A stretch of DNA of 64,000 nt. Source: Ceratothoa steindachneri. Taxonomy: Eukaryota > Arthropoda > Malacostraca > Isopoda > Cymothoidae. Within the stretch, counting starts at the first letter, position 1, and each line of letters opens with the position of its first letter. The notes beneath the pieces are model-generated. The model saw only the letters and a program-made list of their open reading frames with translations, was not told the DNA's origin and made no database searches. Of this stretch, positions 1 through 10,579 are shown in pieces. The DNA lies in NCBI GenBank assembly GCA_963969495.1, contig OZ018327.1, forward strand, positions 33,462,675 to 33,526,674, in the 5' to 3' direction. A program made the position numbers and the translations under genes.

Positions 1-51
1 GTGGGCTTTGTTGCATCCATTGCTTACTCACGCGATACTTTATGAGTTTTC

Positions 52-53
<2 letters not shown>
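1..53 (+). mobile_element. PLE 3' terminal fragment
   Basis: These bases match 37376-37425 closely (shared landmarks TTGTTGCAT and GAGTTTTCCACA) and run straight into a (TA)n tract. The 37.4 kb copy belongs to a Penelope-like insertion with an inverted arm, so this is read as the extreme 3' end of another copy cut by the window edge. Assignment rests on internal similarity only. Confidence 0.55.

Positions 54-113
<60 letters not shown>
54..113. repeat. (TA)n microsatellite, 60 bp
   Basis: Perfect TA repeat directly abutting the PLE 3' end, then ACACACAG. One of about 18 long TA tracts in the window. Confidence 0.95.
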
Positions 114-119
<6 letters not shown>

Positions 120-643
120 GTCGATCCCCAATATTCGTGTGAGAAAGGGACCACGAACCCCCGCGAATATTGAAAAACCGCGGATAGTTGACGCTACCCC
201 TAAAACACCCCCAACCCTTCCCAAACATCATAATACGCTCCCCATATTAATTCAAGAAGTTATGTTTTTTCATGTTCCTGAACACATACAGTACGAAATA
301 AAGTATTAGAACATATTAAATTATTTTATTGTATAATGTTTACTCACCTGGAGATAGTTTTGTTTTGATTGAAGAATGATGATTGATGACTGATGATTGT
401 AGATGATGTTGCTTGTGCATTTCAATGATGACGATGACAATGATGATGATATAACTGCACAACGAGAAATAAAACACGCAAAATTACGACAAATACACAA
501 ATCACCACTCACACACGTGGGACACAAGCGTACTGAATGAAGCGCGGGAAACGGTACATATACTGTACATACTGTAGTCGAGCGAGTGAGATCTGAACGC
601 TGATTGGCTGGAATCGTCCCGTCTCAGCCAAACAACACTTACG

Positions 644-644
<1 letters not shown>
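114..644. other. No gene seen
   Basis: Unique-looking sequence. It holds a GATGAT-rich stretch (about 373-450) and no coding or transposon similarity that I recognise. Confidence 0.5.

Positions 645-693
<49 letters not shown>
645..693. repeat. (TA)n microsatellite
   Basis: About 49 bp of TA repeat immediately beside the truncated dispersed-repeat copy at 691-1022. Confidence 0.95.
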
Positions 694-696
<3 letters not shown>

Positions 697-1022
697 TAAT
701 AATTTCATCTTAGTTTGGTTATGACTTAAGTATATTTTAAATTTTTATCAAGGTAATTTCTAAGAATTTCTTTAGTTTGAAAAAACAAAATAGTTTAGTT
801 CAGAAAAAAATAAATATTATTATCCAATGCTTTAAAAGAAAATGAATTACAATTAGTGAATTTCAGAAAAATTTTATTTTATCTATAACTATATTTTAGC
901 AACGTGATATTTTGAAAGGGGGAAATTTAGTTACTTTTTAAAATTATTATAATTGGCGAAGTTCAGAAAATTTTAAAAAATTTAACCATGGCTGCTTCTT
1001 TTTAGATTTCAGATTTTAGCAC
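691..1022 (-). repeat. (TGA)n-tailed dispersed repeat, truncated copy 1
   Basis: Shares with the copies at 2433, 7925 and 18070 the block that runs from GAATAATAATTTCATCTTAG through three spaced motifs of the type GGCGAAGTTCAGAAAA to AACCATGGCTGCTT. It lacks the GC-rich hairpin head and the trinucleotide tail found in the other copies, and it is more diverged. Confidence 0.75.
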
Positions 1023-1074
1023 TTGAGGTTCGCAATGAATGCAATGTCCCGCAGGAAAAATGAAAAGGGGCTTC
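1023..1074. other. Short linker between repeats
   Basis: Unassigned sequence between the truncated dispersed repeat and the PLE fragment. Confidence 0.4.
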
Positions 1075-1729
1075 CAAGTAGTTTCGAACTTTATTCAGTT
1101 CATTCTCAAGGATAACTACAAGGGAAAATAATATAATAAAGATAGATATAAGCTAGTAAAAAATAAAGGACCGCCTCTATGACAAGAAATCACCAATGAG
1201 GAAGTAGGAGAGGGACGGGTAAATTCACATTAAGATTTAGCTATAACAGGTAGCAAGGCCAAACCGAGAGGCAAAGAAAGAGTCAAGAACAGAGTCAAAA
1301 AGGTTAAAACGATTAACGGGTAAAGCGATAGGCTAAAGAGGAAGATTAGGAGAGACAAGATGAGTAAGCAGATACATAAGGGAGAGGAGCAAGGAGAGAG
1401 GAAGAGAAACAAAATACTGTTAATACAGAATCAATGCAATAATTAAAATGACACATCGGGTTCCCATAAAAATGAAAATTGCAAAAAAAAAAAAGGAATA
1501 TAAGTCAAAGCTAATTTCTTTAAGAATCAGTTTTTCATAACAACATCAATTTTTAAAAGGCCTGGAGAAATGTTAAAGTTTTTAAATTGGCTTATGCATG
1601 AACATTCAATAAGGTTTCTTTTAATTGAGTCATTTGAGTGAAAAATAAATTTTGCTGAATTCCAATTAATTAAGCGGTTATTTTCGGACATATACGCAAA
1701 AAACGCACTATTATTTACAGCTCTCCTAA

Positions 1730-1734
<5 letters not shown>
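1075..1734 (-). mobile_element. Penelope-like element 3' fragment (GIY-YIG tail)
   Basis: On the minus strand 1733-1540 encodes the end of a GIY-YIG endonuclease region: SENNRLINWNSAKFIF, then KRNLIECS and NFNISPGL. These correspond to the late GIY-YIG block of Penelope-like elements, where a conserved Glu follows a run of basic residues. The same peptide pattern recurs at 25613-25850. Further 3' (1075-1120) lies the motif with GAACT/AGTTC stem and GAAA seen in the 36.7 and 37.3 kb copies. The reverse transcriptase and the GIY-YIG start are absent, so this is a 5'-truncated insertion whose 5' end meets a (TA)n tract. Confidence 0.65.

Positions 1735-1811
<77 letters not shown>
1735..1811. repeat. 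(TA)n microsatellite
   Basis: About 77 bp of TA repeat at the 5' truncation point of the PLE fragment. Confidence 0.95.
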
Positions 1812-1813
<2 letters not shown>

Positions 1814-2432
1814 AATTGCTTTTTAATGTAGACAATGTTTTTTCTTGGGCAAATTACAAAAACTGCCCTTTGTTTTGTTTTTATTAGGCTATTGCAATCG
1901 CATCATTTTGTATTATATATCATTCTTAAGATAATATAATTTACAAACGGGGCGCTTCGCCTCCCACTTAAATGTGCGGGTCTGCACCCCCACCCCCCGC
2001 ATTTTTTTAATAAACTGGTAATATTCCTAATTCGAAAGCCTAACATTAGATTCGAATTCAAAAGGCGATTACTAAATGTCGTTAGGGCTCTAGTTTTTCT
2101 ACCGCGTTGCTTGACTTCAGAGATATAAGCTTCCCAAGATGGCGATCACTCTATTTTTCGTCATAACATCATAATTAGAAATTTGCCCTCATTAAGTAGT
2201 GAAAGTGCTATATAGATTATATCTACGATATACACTACACATGATATACGATATACACTATATAGCAATTGCGCAATTTTTTTTTAAAAAGCATAAAACA
2301 ACCAAGGGTGTTGATGAAAATTTGTGTAAGAACTGACAATTATCAATAATTATAAATAGGTAGAAGGTAATTAATAATTTTTTAATATATCAATAGAATG
2401 ATTTTTTTCAATTAAAATGATATATTATTATT
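1812..2432. other. No gene seen; small palindrome
   Basis: AT-rich sequence. It includes a YY1-like AAGATGGCG near 2137 and an imperfect inverted repeat at 2208-2267 (GCTATATAG ... CTATATAGC). No coding similarity recognised. Confidence 0.4.
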
Positions 2433-2883
2433 ATCATCATCATCATCACTAACTCTATAATTTAAGAAGGGATTTTTTTCAGTATTTGAATAATAGTTTC
2501 ATCTTAGTTTGGTTATGACTTATTTTTTAGCAAAGTTATTTCTAATAATTCTTTTATAATATCAAAAAACAAAATGGTGAAGTTCAGAAATAAATATAAG
2601 TATCGAAATTTTGTGGATTTTTTAAAACCCAAAGAATTACAAATGGTGAAGTTCAGAAAATTTATTTTTATATATCTTCTATTCTATAGCTCTTTATTTT
2701 AGCTACATCATATTTTGAAAGGGGGAAAATTTAGTTTAGATTTTCCTTTTTAAAATGATTATAATTGGCGAAGTTCAGAAAATTTATAAAAATTTAACCA
2801 TGGCTGCTTTTTCTTAGATTTTAATCTTAGTAGCGAAGCGCAAGCTCCCGACGTAGTGGGGAGTGGCAAAGCCATTGCCTGGT
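2433..2883 (-). repeat. (TGA)n-tailed dispersed repeat, copy 2
   Basis: Full-length copy about 450 bp long. In its proposed sense (minus strand) it starts with a GC-rich head ACCAGGCAATGGC and a hairpin (CTCCC/GGGAG), contains the CATGGTTAAATTTT block and CTGAACTTC motifs, and ends in a short (TGA)n tail. Tail length differs among copies, which fits a SINE-like retroposon. A Helitron-type 3' hairpin read on the other strand is the alternative. Confidence 0.75.
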
Positions 2884-3890
2884 TTGATTTATAAAAAAGG
2901 ATTTAAATATTTTATTTTAATTTTGCAAAGGGCGAGTTCGAGCAAAAAAAACCGTGCGACTAATGAGTTAAAATAGAGATATTTATAACAAAGCGACCAC
3001 AAAATTCGAGGGCGAGCATAATCCCATCACTAAACCACAAAACAGACGAATCCCGCATACCATCCCTCTAGAATTTCTTGAGTGTCATTAATTAGGAATG
3101 GTGTTTTCGGGGGTCGTTGTCTAGGATTGATCCGAAATAAAGCCTAGGTAGTCTCAATGTTTTCCGAGACTGTCGAAGCCCCTGGTACCGAGAGGGAGTG
3201 TCGCTCCGGGTATCAAGTGTAAGTCTACATGGGGCAACCTCTTTCCGGGTTGAAGTAGACAAGCAAATATGTTGCTAAACCGATCATTACTACATGTAAT
3301 AATATTAATAGGCCTGCGTGTGTTAACTCGCTTGCATCCACTTCAGAGACTGACGTCAACATGAACGCACGCAGGCACGAACACCTCTCGGTGCGGAGAT
3401 TCAACCGACGCATGCGCAGTCCTCATTTCGAGATGTTGGCTTCTTCGGAGGCCTTTTAATGGCGGGTATCCCTAAACGGGGCGGTCACATGGCCTCGTAA
3501 TGCCAACATTACCCCGCATAATTTAGATAATTATCGGCCCCAATTTAAATTCATGATTGCCATACAATTATTGATGTCGCCGCTGCAGTACTCTGAGTAA
3601 TGGGGGGGGGAGGGATAGGGGAGTTTACTAGATTGTACTAGTGGTTACTCTGTAAATGGATGTCACGTGAGCATTGGTAAATGGGGGAGGGGGGATTGCG
3701 CACCTTCCCAGCCCCAACGCAGAGAATGGGGGGGGGGGGTGCTCTGGAAAGTTTCGTCTCTTCCTGAAAGTTGAGTTCCCCAAATAATCTCTTCTTCAAA
3801 TAGCTCGGGCCATGTCCCTTCTACACAATTTTATTTCTTCTAACTTCCCTACTTTCCCTAAGTTACCGTTAAAATCTTAGAGTTCCCTGT
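2884..3890. other. No gene seen; G-rich runs and NRF-1-like site
   Basis: Relatively GC-rich for the window. It holds an ACGCATGCGCAG palindrome-like site near 3409 that resembles an NRF-1 motif, and runs of G (3601-3625, 3684-3695, 3727-3740) able to form G-quadruplexes. No open frame with recognisable similarity. Confidence 0.35.
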
Positions 3891-3908
3891 TGGGTTTCCT
3901 TCTTTTTT

Positions 3909-4187
3909 TACTCTCTCTCTCTCTCTCTCTCTCTCTCTTGCTCTCCATCTGTATTTCTCTCTCTCTCTATCTCTATTTCGCTATCTCTTTCTCCCCCTCT
4001 CTATTTCTTCCTGTCTCTTTCTCCCTCTCTTTATCGCTGTCTACTTCTCTGTCTCTCTCTTTACCTATCTCCCTTTCTGTCTGGTTTTTTTCTCTGCCTC
4101 ACTGTCTCTCTTTCTCTCTCTCTATCCCAGTCTCTCTCTCTCTATCCGTCTCTCTGTTTATCTCTCTGTCTGTCTTTCTTTCTATCC

Positions 4188-4245
<58 letters not shown>

Positions 4246-4260
4246 GTCTGTCTGTCTATC
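3909..4260. repeat. (CT)n-rich polypyrimidine tract
   Basis: About 350 bp of CT/CTGT repeats with interruptions. It runs directly into the 5' truncation point of the LINE fragment. The long low-complexity frame through it has no biological meaning. Confidence 0.95.
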
Positions 4261-4264
4261 TCCC

Positions 4265-5100
4265 CAGGGCCCTTTGCTATTCATAATTTTCATTAATGAT
4301 CTGGACATAAGTCTCATGTCGAAAAATTTTAAGATGACGCAAAAGTTGGAAAAAAGACTGGTTCGTGAAGTAGATGCAGACGAACTTCAGAAAGATATTA
4401 ATCGTATGCAAAAATGGTCAACTGAATGGAAACTGCCTATAAACCAGATAAGAGTAAGGTATTGCATATCCGAAGCAGAAATCCACAAGCTATGTACACA
4501 TTTTTTGGTTCAAAAATAACAGAAACAAAAATTGAAAAAGATTTAAGTATATATATATATCGAATAATCTTGAGTTTAGACTTCAATGCCTTGAAGCAGA
4601 AAAAAAAGCTTCTAAAAACCTCGGATAGATAAAACGACAATTTAAATACAGAAATGAAACCATTGTACTGAATTTATATAATGCATTAGTTCGCCCACAT
4701 TTGGAATATTGTGCACAGTTCTGGTCCACATATTTAAGGAAGGATATTGAAAGGCTTGAGAAAGTGCAAGCTAGAGCAACCAAACTAATACCATCGTTAG
4801 GAAAACATAACTATCAAACAAGATTGAAAAGACTAAATCTCTTTAGCTTGGAAACGAGGAGAATGCGAAGCTAACTCAGAGAAACCTTTAAGATATTAAA
4901 CGAGTTTGAAAATGTAGAAGCTGGAAAATGGTTCAAGTTAAATGCCACTTAGAACAAATCTAAGTGGTAATTTCTTTTCGCATAAAATTGGTAACCTTTG
5001 GAATAAACTGCCATAGGATGTAACATCTAGCAATACAATAGATACTTTTAAGTAAAAACTAGACACAATCCTACATACACTCAGCTATTAAATTGTAAAT
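4265..5100 (+). pseudogene. LINE reverse transcriptase 3' fragment (CR1/Jockey type)
   Basis: Translations in shifting frames give the non-LTR RT landmarks GPLLFIIFINDLD (about 4267-4305), DADELQKDINRMQKWS (about 4375-4420), then LEYCAQFWST (about 4705) and ERLEKVQARATKLIPS (about 4750). The catalytic [FY]ADD region is damaged: the DD lies near 4332 in another frame. Stops and frameshifts occur throughout, including several in the last 250 bp. The copy is 5'-truncated exactly at the (CT)n tract, as expected of target-primed reverse transcription. LINE identity is firm, the clade is less so. Confidence 0.85.
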
Positions 5101-7439
5101 ATAATGGAATCGATAAATATGTGTATACATAGAACAAAAAATATAATGAAAAGATTCTTATCATCGACATGTACATTTTCTAATCAAATTAAAATATGAA
5201 ATCAATATAGATGGGTGTAGAAAAAATAAATGAGATTCCAAGCATCAGAACGCAAAATTATTTCCTGTACGAAACTTGTATTATTATTCATTTTGTTATC
5301 ATTGTTGATGCGTTTAATGTTGTTTTTGTTATCATTATTGTTACAACTAGGTAGGTTTCAAAAGCTTTACTGTCAAAATTCCTGTTGAGCTCTATATTTC
5401 AACTGAACCAGGTAATTCTTCAGTTTTCCGTACCCGCGTGGCAGGTGGGGAGAGCCTACAACTTCACTGTCCATTTGTCTCCAGCTTGAGTTATTTTTGT
5501 GTGCATATATTAAGACAGGGAACTTACACAAGTACTTTCATGCCATGGACCGATAGGTCTTTTAAGGTGCTTGCTTTCCTTGTAACACACACATACACAC
5601 ACACACACACTCTCTCTCTCTCTCTCACGCACACACACATTATCTATCTCTGTATCTCTCTCACTGTCTATCTCTGTATCTTTCTCTGTCTCTCTCTCTG
5701 TCTCTCTCTCCCTCTCTCGACCTTTCTCTCCCTCTCTCTGTCCCTATCCCTCTCCCACTCTCTCCCCCTCTCTCTCATACAAAGACGACGTGAATATGTA
5801 TGGGTAAGCGCGCAGGGCAAAACAGAATGAGATAATCGGATAATCATCTGATTCTGCCAATATTTCTTCTGTTGTCCCTCTCAATTAAGCAATTACATCT
5901 ACGACTTCCAAGTTATTTGCCGTACGGAGGTCTACCCTACGGAGGCCTACAATGACGTAATTACCCATGATATTTTAATTGAATTGCGTTACGACTTTGT
6001 AATGGCTGTCACTGTTTCGCCATCCCAAGTCATCTGAAAGTGAACCCTGCAGGTGATGTTTATGTGAGCCCCTTTTGTCGCACAGTCATTCGGTATATAT
6101 ATTTTTAAAAAAAGGCAGAATCTGTGTGTGTGTGTGTGAGAGAGAGAGAGGTGAATGCGCGCATCCGTTTAAAAGTGATGAATCTTACCTTGGATTCTGG
6201 AAATATTTCATAATAAAACACAAGGCTGAGCAAAGAGGGGCAGCCTAGGCCACTTGTATAAGCCGTATATTTCCTAAGCTAAACCTTGCTTCAGCTCAAT
6301 AAAATATATTACACCCTTGAAATTACTAAATTACTTCAAATTACAACTAAAGTCACAAGAATCCTAAGTAATTACGTAAAAAGTACTTAACTTTTTGCGC
6401 TATTTGCCCTACATCCAACATCCGTGCTCTTCGAAATGAGATAATATTTCGTCAAATTTGCAGATGACAAAGCGTAATTTAAACTTATGACCGAATGATT
6501 TGTATGGCCCGCTATGCGACATGTAGAACATATACTAATGAAGCAATAAATTATCTACCCTATCATTTTGAAATATTAAGACAAAATGACACTAAAATAA
6601 AGTACCTTATGAAAACCTAAAAGGCAAAAATCCCTAATTCATTTGTTGGTGGTTTTCTTAGAGGGTCCATCTTTTTTTTAAAAGATAAATTAACAGTTGG
6701 AGTATTCAGAACTTGGAATATCAATAAAAATACCTACTTTAAACTCACCAATTTTCTAATCAATGGGTTGTAACCCTAATTTTAAACTATCTTTGCCTAT
6801 TTTCCTAATGCCTTAAGGACAAAGATGAGGAATTGGTTACTTCTTTCGAGTTTGGAAATGATGAGATTCGAAGTTGTCGAACAGGAATAAAGTATCCGTT
6901 CGGTCGATTCAACTTGGTGGTCGTATGAAAGACATATACCATACAATGTCGATGACCGAGAGGCTAATGGACCCTCAAATTACGGAAACCAATATTTTAA
7001 GGGCGTTGGTTATTACTTAGAAATTTTAGAAGCAATTGAATTTGGTGCAAGATGGAAAAGAAGATGATTCGATAAACTCATATGACGCACTAGCCCTTTT
7101 TAGTAGTCAAGTGGTTGTTCAATTTAAGACCACGCCCACTTTAAAAAAGAATGTCATTTGTTTAGTTTACTTAACTTCGTTTGAAATTTAGTTATCTTTT
7201 CTTTAATAGTGAACAAACCATAAAAAAACATGGAACGTAGTGTATTCGAAAATGAAATCAAGCCATTAAATATTGAAGATTCTCGAAGTGATTTCTTGGA
7301 TGAAGGGGAAAGAAATTATTACACTCGAAATCAAATTGCTTCATGTTTGAATGAAGATATATGTAAATGTCAATTAAAACGAGCTCTTTATTTTTTAATC
7401 CTAAATTGAGCCTTCAAAAATGGACTGAAGCAAGTTTAC
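5101..7439. other. No gene recognised
   Basis: About 2.3 kb with no frame that I can match. It contains a CA/CT composite microsatellite (listed separately) and a short (TG)n(AG)n at 6123-6150. A short frame beginning near 7231 runs about 55 codons before a stop, but I do not recognise it. Confidence 0.4.
5584..5790. repeat. (CA)n/(CT)n composite microsatellite
   Basis: ACACAC repeats pass into CTCTCT repeats with interruptions, ending near CATACAAAGACG. Confidence 0.9.
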
Positions 7440-7880
7440 ATATGTGTGATGAAATTGGCTAAACTAATTCATCTAAGTTATTGAACTTTCACTAAAAACT
7501 ATGGTTGATTTGTATAGTTTCGTGAAATAGGTACTAAACACTTAGCAAATAACCCGATTAAATCGGGTCGGTTGGTGTCACAATACAAGTTGACGAAGCT
7601 TGCTTTTCACACCTCCGCAAACATCATGCGGGAAGTCGACGACACCAGCCCTTGAAAACATGGAAATTGTCGAGCGCAGAGATACTGCAACCCTGTTGTT
7701 ACCAATAATTGAAAGGGTTTTTAGACAAGAGACATCATCTATTCACTCTGACGAATGGAAAGCATACCCCCCAAAAATCCACAAAATAGGATAAGTTCAT
7801 CAAACTGTGAACTATTCGCTAAATATCATAGACAAAGAATCAAACGTCCATACCAAACATGTTTTAGGATTACATCCTTA
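7440..7880 (+). pseudogene. Merlin-family (IS1016-like) transposase relic
   Basis: Reading across frameshifts gives the order seen in Merlin/IS1016 DDE transposases: MVDLYSF, then LANNPIK, then a first-catalytic-Asp block QVDEACF (about 7595), then TATLLLPIIERV and the second-Asp block HSDEWKAY (about 7746-7770), then VHQTVNYSLN. The final catalytic Glu region is absent because the copy stops before the (TGA)n repeat at 7925. At least two frameshifts and a stop disable it. The matches are family-level motif recognition; no terminal repeats were found. Confidence 0.7.
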
Positions 7881-7924
7881 CATATGATCAAACTCCAACT
7901 GTACTATGTTACAATATTAATAAT

Positions 7925-8389
7925 AATCATCATCATCATCATCATCACTAACTCTATAATTTAAGAAGGGGACTTTTTTGAGTATTTGAATAATAATTTC
8001 ATCTTGGTTTGGTTATGACTTGTTTTTTTATCAAAGTTATTTCTAATAATTCTTTTATAATATCAGAAAACAAAATGGTGAAGTTCAGAAATAAATATAA
8101 GTATCGAAATTTTGTGAATTTTTTAAAACCCAAGGAATAATTACAAATGGTGAAGTTCAGAAAATTTATTTTTATATATCTTCTTCTATAACTATATTTT
8201 AGCAACGTGATATTTTGAAAAGGGGGGAAATTTTATTTAGAGTTCATTTATAAAATTATTATAATTGGCGAAATTCAGAAAATTTCTAAAAATTTAACCA
8301 TGGCTGCTTTTTTTAAATTTAAAATTTTAATCTTAGTAGCGAAGCGCAAGCTCCCCCTGTAGGGCGGGGTGGCGAAGCTATTGCCTGGT
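7925..8389 (-). repeat. (TGA)n-tailed dispersed repeat, copy 3
   Basis: Full-length copy, closely similar to copies 2 and 4. Its head hairpin has CCCC/GGGG arms where copy 2 has CTCCC/GGGAG, so pairing is kept although bases differ. The tail is (TGA)8 or so at 7925-7948. Confidence 0.85.
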
Positions 8390-8622
8390 AATGATAATAA
8401 TAATAATGATGGTGATAATAATAATTAAATACTTACACTAGGCAACAAATTTTAACTTTTTGTTTGTTACAGAAATGTGAATAAGTGTTTCTAATTAGTT
8501 CGAGGGCGATGAATCTGAAATGAAAACCAAAATTCTCTATCACGTCTAGATTTTGTGTAATAACCCCCTCCCCCCATTTTCGCTATTTTTCTGATTAATA
8601 AATAAAAAAATCTTTTTATTTT
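8390..8622. other. No gene seen
   Basis: AT-rich flank with AATAATAAT repeats, leading to the LTR element. Confidence 0.5.
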
Positions 8623-8627
8623 GTCAT

Positions 8628-10090
8628 TGTCGTAGAATGACTCCCGACGATACCATATATATAACACTATTCGTTGAGGGAACTTCCTTAATTATCTTTA
8701 GAGTGCGTTACTGTCTGGCGGCCGATATTATGTATCTTCGATATGCTTAAGAAGTGGAACTGAGCTCAAGGATAATAATATTGCTATCATTAATAAAATA
8801 GAGTTTTATTAATAATAACTATAAACAATACACAAAAACGGAAAATATTGACATAAACAGAATGGAAAAGGTCGTGGAGACTCGGGCTAATCCGAGGATT
8901 TAAGGGATTAAAAATGGGAAAACAAATATAGAGTTAAAGAGATGGGATGGTTCGATAAACCATTTAAAGCACAGGATAGAATTGACAAAAGGGATCAATA
9001 CTCAAAGGTGAAGTTTGGCTTACGTAACTTTGGCACTAGTGGTGCAGTGGAAGGTGGCGCAAAGGAGTTTCGGTCCGCTGGCGAGTTCCAGCCGAAGGGG
9101 GGGGGGGTAAAAGGATCCTGACGAGGCGTCTTGGGAAGGAGAACCGTTTCTCGACGAACGGCTTGAAGAACAATGGCTGTTCTAGGTTGTTCTCTTCTGA
9201 ACAAAGGGGGGATGAGAACCGTCTCTTGTCTACGGGCTCAAGAACAATGGCTGTTCTAATGTTGTTCTCCTTTGAACAACAGGGGGGCTGAGAACCGTTT
9301 CTTGGCGAAGGGCTCAAAACGAACAATGGCTGTTCTAGGTTGTTCTCTTCTGAACAAAGGGGGGGGATGAGAACCGTCTCTTGTCTACGGGCTCAAGAAC
9401 AATGGCTGTTCTAATGTTGTTCTCCTCTGAACAACAGGGGGGGGGGGTGAGAACCGTTTCTTGGCGAAGGGCTCAAAACGAACAATGGCTGTTCTAATGC
9501 TGTTCTCCTTGAACAACAGGGGGGGATGAGAACCGTTTCTTGGCGAAGGGCTCAAAACGAACAATGGCTGTTCTAATGCTGTTCTCCTTTGAACAACAGG
9601 GGGGGAAGCCTTGGGGACTTGGCGTCGGAAAGGCTCGAACCTTTGGCACTCAAGGAATATTGTCCTCCTTCTGGACAAGTGATGGTGAATCTCGAGGTCG
9701 AGGTCCCTTGGCGCACAAAGGGAGAGAGGGTCGTGGTGATGTTTCGCGACGAAAATCTGGATCTCCAATCTGATCTTAGTGGTAAAGTTTCCATATAAAT
9801 AGCCAGGACATCTCCTTGGCGTGGGGGAGACAATGGAGTGGAAGCTTGGAGGGAACGCACAGCCGGGCCGGAGAACAATGCCTTATCTGCCCATAAACCT
9901 AACTCAATCTGGCGAGGTCGGCGTATGGAGGCGAACGGGGGGACGATAACCTCCTTGTTTAAACATTGACATCCGGTAGCTGTGATAAGACTCCAAGCTT
10001 CAAGGCGAAGATGCACGTGTGAGCATCGTGGTTTTAAATAACATGTGGTAGGAGTTGAAATTAACGCAGCTCTGAACTCGTTCTATCACA
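8628..10090 (-). repeat. 3' LTR of the Ty3 element (1463 bp)
   Basis: On the plus strand it begins TGTCGTAGAATG and ends CTATCACA. It contains six copies of a roughly 77-bp unit (about 9138-9605), each centred on ACAATGGCTGTTCTA. A TATA-like stretch lies at 9793-9802. On the minus strand the LTR starts TGTGATAGAACG and ends CATTCTACGACA. Confidence 0.93.
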
Positions 10091-10102
10091 CCCCTCCATT
10101 CC
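10091..10102 (-). other. Polypurine tract
   Basis: Minus-strand GGAATGGAGGGG lies directly beside the 3' LTR, the expected place for the plus-strand DNA primer. Confidence 0.75.
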
Positions 10103-10579
10103 GGGGGGAAGTTGTCACTTCGAAAAAAAAAGAGAGAAGGGACAACGATAGAGCTCCGTTGTAGGGAACTCGTTTTCTTGTACCAACCGTACCTTCCTGC
10201 ACCTAACTAGTATTACCTCAATACATATGAATATTTTGATCTTTAGATTACAGGGGAAAATAACCTTTAATACAACTTAATAAAAAAAAAAGGGCATGGA
10301 ACAATGAAATGATATAAAATTAGTACATACGGGACAAAATAATTTATACGTAAATTAATAAGAACAATTATATATACATACAAAAATTTAGACATTGAGC
10401 GTTACAAAATTCAGACATATACATTAATTAATTATATTACAAAAGAATCTTAAATTAAGTCGTACAAGACGGTTTATACCTACATGGAGATACTAATCCT
10501 ATGAATACAATTATTCTACGCTATTCGGTAACGCATTCCTACTGAGTGCGTCAGCGACCTGGTTATCGGAACCTTTTAT
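10103..10579. other. Internal Ty3 region without coding content
   Basis: The integrase should lie here in an intact element. The sequence is AT-rich with stops in all frames and shows no HHCC zinc motif or DD35E block. Confidence 0.6.

Noticed and set aside
2131..2145. YY1-like site AAGATGGCG as part of a promoter
   Set aside because: Isolated short motif with no adjoining gene or LINE 5' end.
3890..4519. A 209-codon open frame on the plus strand
   Set aside because: Its first two-thirds are translated (CT)n repeat; only the last part is LINE-derived.
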